64,000 nucleotides of DNA from Anaerolineales bacterium UBA2395 (GTDB taxonomy: Bacteria > Chloroflexota > Anaerolineae > Anaerolineales > Villigracilaceae), in contig DDSH01000016.1 of the NCBI GenBank assembly GCA_002343775.1, positions 62,001-126,000 of the forward strand. Direction: 5' to 3'. Under the pieces are notes generated by a model that was not told where the DNA came from, did no database searches, and saw only the letters and a program-made list of their open reading frames with translations. Both the position numbers and the translations under genes were made by a program. Below, in pieces: positions 59,780-64,000 of this stretch (positions are counted from its first letter, which is position 1; each line of letters starts with the position of its first letter).

Positions 59780-60657
59780 TAATTGACTCCAAAAAGTCTG
59801 CGGCTCAGGCGCGAGGTCCATGAAACGACGCGTCTCAATTCCGGCAGAACTTCTTCCAATGCCTGTTCGCCCATTCGGGCAACATCCGCGATGACAACTT
59901 TATCGAGCAGGCTGATCTCATGCACATCTGGGCGGACGATGACCTCTGGTTTATCGAGTTGCAGGCGGAAGTGTGAGATGGCACGGCTGCTGACATCCAC
60001 CGAACGCAGGAAAATATCGAGCGATTGCGCCAGCGAAATGCGCGTGATACGCTCGGCAATGGAACGTGGCAGGATGCTGGGGACCGGCAGCGCGTAGCTG
60101 CGAACGGGTTTTTCCATCGGGTCGTTCAACACAACCGCAACGACCGGCAAACCGGGCGATAACAAGCGCGCCACCGAAACAGGAACGGGATTCAACACAC
60201 CGCCATCCACCAATTCCCAGCCGTTGAGACGATGGACGGGGAAGATCCCCGGCAATGCGATTGTGGCAAGGACCGCGTCTTGCAGGCGCCCTTCCATCAG
60301 CGTGACTTCGCCGCCCGTATTGATGTCCACTGCCGTCACCGCGCAAGGGATGCGCAGGTCAGCAAAGGTCTTTTCGCCCAGCACACGGTTGAGCAGCTGC
60401 CGTACGCCGCCCATCCCCAACAGCGAGGGTCCGTCCTGCGGCACACGCGCATACAAATGGGTTTGATCCACCGATTCGAAAATCGCTTGAATTTCATTTG
60501 GAGAGCAACCCAGCGCATATAAAACCGCAATGATGCCCCCATAACTGGTACCTGCCACCGAACGAATTTTGAAACCTTCTTTTTCAAGGCGGCGCAGAAC
60601 GCCAATGTGAGCATTTCCCTTGGCGCCACCGCCGCCCAATGCCAATGTGATATCCAT
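59779..60657 (-). CDS. Patatin-like phospholipase
   Basis: A 292-residue serine lipase/acylhydrolase. The oxyanion hole GGGGAKGNAHIG is at the N-terminus, the nucleophile motif GTSYGG (G-x-S-x-G) at about 36-41, and the partner Asp in DGGVLNPVP at about 165. No signal peptide, so intracellular. It probably releases fatty acids from membrane lipids. Probably co-transcribed with the small membrane and esterase genes. Confidence 0.9.
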   Translation of the reverse strand: MDITLALGGGGAKGNAHIGVLRRLEKEGFKIRSVAGTSYGGIIAVLYALGCSPNEIQAIFESVDQTHLYARVPQDGPSLLGMGGVRQLLNRVLGEKTFADLRIPCAVTAVDINTGGEVTLMEGRLQDAVLATIALPGIFPVHRLNGWELVDGGVLNPVPVSVARLLSPGLPVVAVVLNDPMEKPVRSYALPVPSILPRSIAERITRISLAQSLDIFLRSVDVSSRAISHFRLQLDKPEVIVRPDVHEISLLDKVVIADVARMGEQALEEVLPELRRVVSWTSRLSRRLFGVN

Positions 60658-60724
60658 AAATGAGAGTAGAGCCTTTCCTTGTGATAGATAGCGCGAAGAA
60701 GGTCGATTTTACCTTCGACCTCTT

Positions 60725-61771
60725 TTAGTTCGGGTCACGGATGAGCCAGACTGCCATGCCCGCGCCCACAAACGCCGCGACAATAAGTACCACCACGAGG
60801 ATACGCGACGAAGCCGGTTGCGCAGGTTGAGTGACAGGTTCGCTGGCAGATTCACTATCCGCTTCTTCCGCCATCGTGGGCATGATTCCCAACGAAGGCG
60901 CGGAGGTCGGACCCGCTGTCATGGTTGGCGGAGTCACGGCGGCTGCCGCCTGCGTCGGCGTGGATTCCTGCGCCGGTGCGGCTTGTGTCGCGCCCACCAA
61001 TACCAATAACTCCTGCCCTTGATATACGATCAAGTCCTCGCCGAGGTTGTTCAATGCCTGAATATTCTTTATGGTCGTACCATAGGCAATGGCGATGCTC
61101 CACAATGTTTGACCATATTGCACTTTGTGATAGACGCTGCCATCGGGTCTAGCCGTACCGATGGTGACCGGCACCATATACTGGCTCACACCTGCCGCTT
61201 CACCCGAGGAGCCGCCGGGAACGCTGGTCAACACCGTGGAGGCACTTTCCTGCATCTGCCCGCTGCCGGTTGCGGCGGCGGTATCCACCGCATAGTAATA
61301 TTGGCTGCCTGATTGGGAAATTCCGGCACCGATATGCGTGAAATTCTGCGAAAGCATGGTATTCATGTGCGCGGCATCCTGCCAGGCGCCGGGCACACCG
61401 TTCCAATCCAACGGTCCATTGGATTGGATAATATTCTCCGCGCGAAAACCACCCAGCGACAGATCACCCGCCAGCGGGAATCCCAGCGAAAGCAACTGCT
61501 GTGTATAGGTAATGCCGCCGGGGCGCGAGTGTGTCACCTGACCGGTTGCCGCCATGTAATCCGCCTGCGATTGCGCCGACTGCATCAAAATGGAGTGGGA
61601 TGTCAGCGGGGCTAAGCCGTAGGAAATGCGCAGGTTATTCACCGCCTCGATCAACTGCGACGGTGAGGTGATCTGATACGACTGCGGGCTGGCAGAGGCA
61701 TCTCCCGGCTGGGAGAAAAGCATCGCCAGTGCAAGCAGCAAGAGTAATGAAATCAGAGTAATCTTTTTCAT
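60725..61771 (-). CDS. Secreted CAP-domain and LysM protein with membrane anchor
   Basis: A 348-residue surface protein: signal peptide (about 1-27), CAP/SCP domain (about 37-170; INNLRISYGLAPL-type start, AENIIQSNG and HIGAGISQSG), then a LysM domain (about 212-256; YGQTLWSIAIAYGTTIKNIQ), a Pro/Thr/Ala linker and a final membrane helix. LysM binds peptidoglycan, and CAP modules are often extracellular binding or lytic modules. It overlaps the aminotransferase stop (ATGA). Confidence 0.85.
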   Translation of the reverse strand: MKKITLISLLLLLALAMLFSQPGDASASPQSYQITSPSQLIEAVNNLRISYGLAPLTSHSILMQSAQSQADYMAATGQVTHSRPGGITYTQQLLSLGFPLAGDLSLGGFRAENIIQSNGPLDWNGVPGAWQDAAHMNTMLSQNFTHIGAGISQSGSQYYYAVDTAAATGSGQMQESASTVLTSVPGGSSGEAAGVSQYMVPVTIGTARPDGSVYHKVQYGQTLWSIAIAYGTTIKNIQALNNLGEDLIVYQGQELLVLVGATQAAPAQESTPTQAAAAVTPPTMTAGPTSAPSLGIMPTMAEEADSESASEPVTQPAQPASSRILVVVLIVAAFVGAGMAVWLIRDPN

Positions 61772-62916
61772 ACTTTTTTACAGGTAACGCTTAACGCGTC
61801 GATCAAGACATCCATATCGCGGCGGGAATTATATCCCTGGACGGAAAGGCGGATGAGTTTGTTCCCATGCCAGTCGATGAGCGGAATCTCGACCCGGAAT
61901 TCATCATACAACCTTGCTTTGAGCGCGACGATGTCAGTATCCGCTGGGAGGGAGGCAATGCACATTTGGGCGAACCAAATTTCCGGGTCGGGATGAAGCG
62001 GATTCATTTTCGTTAGCCGATGGATTCTTTCCCACGTCTCCACGGCTAGCTCATGACACGCGCTTCGTACCTTGACCCAATCGTGGTCCTGTTGAAATTG
62101 AATCGCTGTCGGGACGGTTAAGAACGCAGCCACGTCACGAGTGCCCCACCACTCGTGTTGGTCGATGAATTCTGAGCCGCTCGAAATCTCCGGCTCGTAG
62201 CCCCACGAAACCACCAACGGCTTGAGCAAATATTGGGCGGCGGGATGTGCGTACAAAAAACCGGCACCCTTCGGCGCACACAACCATTTGTGCAGGTTGC
62301 CGCCGTAGAAATCTGCGCCGAGAGAGTCGAGATTCAGCGGAAGTTGCCCCGGCACATGGGCGCCATCGACGATGGTCAGAATGCCGATGGCGCGCGCCCG
62401 CTGGATGATCGCTTCGACGGGAAAGATTGTAGCGGTGGGAGATGTGAGATGGCTTAGAAAGATCACGCGCGTACGAGGCGAAACCCCGCGCCAAAACGAA
62501 TCGACAACGTCTTCACGCGAGGTCAGGTCAACGGGCTGGTTGATGTATGCGAAGCCGCGTTCCTTTGAGAGAAAACGCCAGGTGCGATCCATCGCGCCAT
62601 ATTCATGATTTGTCGAGAGCACTTCATCCCCTGCGCCCAAATTCAGCGAACGAGCCACGATGTTCAGAGCAACGGTCACATTCTGGGTGTAGACGAGGTT
62701 CTCCGCACTCGTACCGAAATAGTCGGCAAGCGCCTCGCGCGATGCCTGCATCAAGTCATTGTGGCGTCTTCCAAGAAATTCCACCGGCTGATTTTCGAGT
62801 TCCCGCTGCCAGCGTTGATACTCAAGAAAGACGGGCTTCGGCGTGGCGCCGAACGAACCGTGATTGAGAAACGTAACTGAGGGGTCGAGCAGAAAATGCC
62901 GTTTGAGATTAAACAT
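61768..62916 (-). CDS. Class V aminotransferase (isopenicillin-N-epimerase/cysteine desulfurase-like)
   Basis: A 382-residue fold-type I PLP enzyme. The PLP lysine lies in FYGGNLHKWLCAPKGAGF, preceded by the cofactor-holding Asp-His in IVDGAHVPGQ. N-terminal LNHGSFGATPKPV resembles isopenicillin N epimerase-like members. It may act on a cysteine- or serine-like amino acid. Not adjacent to Fe-S genes, so a housekeeping desulfurase is less likely. Confidence 0.87.
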   Translation of the reverse strand: MFNLKRHFLLDPSVTFLNHGSFGATPKPVFLEYQRWQRELENQPVEFLGRRHNDLMQASREALADYFGTSAENLVYTQNVTVALNIVARSLNLGAGDEVLSTNHEYGAMDRTWRFLSKERGFAYINQPVDLTSREDVVDSFWRGVSPRTRVIFLSHLTSPTATIFPVEAIIQRARAIGILTIVDGAHVPGQLPLNLDSLGADFYGGNLHKWLCAPKGAGFLYAHPAAQYLLKPLVVSWGYEPEISSGSEFIDQHEWWGTRDVAAFLTVPTAIQFQQDHDWVKVRSACHELAVETWERIHRLTKMNPLHPDPEIWFAQMCIASLPADTDIVALKARLYDEFRVEIPLIDWHGNKLIRLSVQGYNSRRDMDVLIDALSVTCKKV

Positions 62917-62973
62917 TCAATCATTATAAAAGAATCGCCCGATCCCTGCCGTCCCGGAGAGATTGACAACAAA

Positions 62974-62995
62974 GCCCCAGCCATAAGGCTGGGGC
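62974..62995. terminator. Nine-base-pair GC-rich hairpin upstream of the XRE regulator
   Basis: GCCCCAGCC (62974-62982) pairs perfectly with GGCTGGGGC (62987-62995), loop ATAA. It sits in the divergent gap between the aminotransferase and the regulator. No long T-run on either strand; it may be a structural or regulatory element. Confidence 0.5.
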
Positions 62996-62999
62996 AAAC

Positions 63000-63028
63000 A
63001 ATGTAGGTTCCCCTACCCCATCTACATT
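63000..63028. repeat. Inverted repeat AATGTAG...CTACATT in the regulator's upstream region
   Basis: AATGTAG (63000-63006) and CTACATT (63022-63028) are inverted around an interior that contains a smaller GTAGG/CCTAC pair. Possible operator for the adjacent XRE-family regulator. Confidence 0.4.
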
Positions 63029-63152
63029 TTGGGAGGGTGGCGAGGTAACATTTTTATTTTACGATCTAATCTTGAAATGTACAGCAAATAGGTTTAGACT
63101 TGACTCAAAAAAATTTTTGAGTCATTTTAACGAAGGTTTGGAGTTTAATGTC

Positions 63153-64000
63153 ATGGAACGCAAGGAATTTGGATTACTGGTTGCCATGCTGCGCGAAGAT
63201 ATGGACCGTACGCAGTTTCAACTGGCTGAAAGTGCGGGGATCGACGTGGCAGTCATCAGTCAGATCGAGCGAGGGGTCAAGAAACACCTCGATCCCGATC
63301 TACTCTTTCGGCTTGCCAATTCATTCCACCTGACCACCATCGAACGGCGGGAGTTCTTCCTTGCCGCCAGCGGCATCAGCGAAGGGCGCATCATCCGCCA
63401 GCCTTCGGCAGCCCTGGCAACCGACACCATCGATGCGAACAAGGTCCTTGGCAAAATGATCCGGATCATCGAGCAGTTGCACCTGCCCGCCTTCATCATG
63501 GATGTGTACTCAGACGTACTCGCGATTAACATGCCTGCCTTTGCCTTTTTTCAGGTGGATGCCGCCATGATCGCAAACGCCCACAGCATCCCGGGAGGAT
63601 ACAGCAGCGTCCGCATGATGTTCGGAAAGGAACTGGCGATCCGTTCCAAGATCACCGAACACTGGGATGCATACGCCGTCGGCTCCATGCGCTTTGTGCG
63701 TGAGAACAGTTTGCGGTATCGCACCAAGCCCTACTTCCAATATCTGATGAAAGCCTTCCGTGACCCGAACGAATATCCGCTCTTCGAACGGTACTGGAAG
63801 ATGGTCTCCTCCTTTGAACAAGACCGCGAAGCCAACGTGGATGTTTTCTCATACACCCATACGGACTTTGGTCGTGTTACCTATGCAACCGCCACCACCA
63901 TCTCCATCACCCCGCATGGCGAATTGTTCCTCAACCAGTATCTCCCGCTCGACGATCACACCCAGTCGCTCTTTGAACATCTGCTGAACAAGGTCGGCAA
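63153..64000 (+). CDS. XRE-family helix-turn-helix regulator with MmyB-like C-terminal domain (3'-truncated)
   Basis: At least 282 residues; the frame starts at ATG 63153 and is still open at the window end. An XRE-type helix-turn-helix lies at about residues 20-45 (TQFQLAESAGIDVAVISQIE), with RGVKKHLDPDLLFRLAN finishing the domain. The rest (PAFIMDVYSDVLAINMPAFA, then FRDPNEYPLFERYWKMVSS) resembles MmyB-like ligand-binding domains. It probably controls nearby or its own genes; the palindromes upstream may be its site. A short competing frame at 63148 overlaps out of phase and is not used. Confidence 0.8.
   Translation, partial: MERKEFGLLVAMLREDMDRTQFQLAESAGIDVAVISQIERGVKKHLDPDLLFRLANSFHLTTIERREFFLAASGISEGRIIRQPSAALATDTIDANKVLGKMIRIIEQLHLPAFIMDVYSDVLAINMPAFAFFQVDAAMIANAHSIPGGYSSVRMMFGKELAIRSKITEHWDAYAVGSMRFVRENSLRYRTKPYFQYLMKAFRDPNEYPLFERYWKMVSSFEQDREANVDVFSYTHTDFGRVTYATATTISITPHGELFLNQYLPLDDHTQSLFEHLLNKVG

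Noticed and set aside
63148..63333. A 61-codon frame starting 5 bases before the XRE regulator.
   Set aside because: It is an out-of-phase overlap of the helix-turn-helix gene and has no features of its own.

Overview
The window looks like a chromosomal segment of a Chloroflexota bacterium, most likely class Anaerolineae (inferred from gene content and style; no rRNA or tRNA is present to prove it). Supporting signs are the many Thr/Pro-rich 'TPTPT' lipoproteins, a tungsten-type aldehyde ferredoxin oxidoreductase next to a MoaD-like gene, an archaeal-type adenosylhomocysteinase, tryptophanase together with a long tryptophan 2,3-dioxygenase, F420/PPOX-type proteins, and moderate-to-high GC with tight ATGA/TAATG gene overlaps. 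I see no CRISPR array, IS element, prophage or integrase, no RNA gene, and no gene-free stretch longer than about 300 bases.

Layout. 1-4300: MFS transporter (cut by the window start), a VOC protein, a MaoC hydratase, a GNAT acetyltransferase and murE. 4300-15900 (minus strand): a long energy block, nuoA-H-J-K-L-M-M-N followed after 32 bases by an AtpI/Z-like gene, atpB, atpE and a b-delta fusion, closed by a strong terminator at 4301-4334. It holds only the membrane arm of complex I and only the Fo side of ATP synthase. Two nuoM genes plus an over-long NuoL lateral helix indicate the '2M' complex I type, and the extra NuoM lacks the TM7 channel lysine. 15997-17701: lipoprotein / 58-aa membrane peptide / nucleotidyltransferase operon. 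17804-21556: APC permease, metallophosphoesterase, PiT phosphate transporter. 21730-26960: tryptophanase, SRPBCC and VOC proteins, tryptophan 2,3-dioxygenase, EmrE-like exporter, a membrane protein. 26970-30539: recJ, two PPOX flavoproteins and a low-molecular-weight phosphatase in one overlapping run.

30553-36578: YkgJ-type Cys-cluster protein, tungsto-enzyme AOR with its MoaD-like partner, hotdog thioesterase, two tandem paralogous lipoproteins, YbaK, and a trio of small membrane/cyclic-nucleotide-binding genes. 36690-40843: RelA/SpoT-type rsh, moeA, VKOR, and an acidic Cys-containing small protein. 40990-45909: TrmH-like methyltransferase divergent from a wall operon (DUF348/G5/3D protein, LCP protein, rsmA), then an SH3-like lipoprotein. 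46086-49569: methyl-cycle cluster ahcY, adenosine-kinase-like gene, mtnA. 49650-53415: PotD-like lipoprotein and a TPR lytic transglycosylase. 53559-57571 (minus): ccdA, Grx-DUF2085 fusion, pgeF, yggS, yggT, DUF167. 57633-62916 (minus): L,D-transpeptidase, esterase, small membrane protein, patatin, CAP-LysM protein, class V aminotransferase. 63153-end: XRE/MmyB-like regulator running off the window.

Two general features stand out. Several sigma70-like promoters place their -10 box only 6-8 bases before the start codon, which predicts leaderless mRNAs. Short non-coding-style repeat tracts have also been captured in frame inside recJ.
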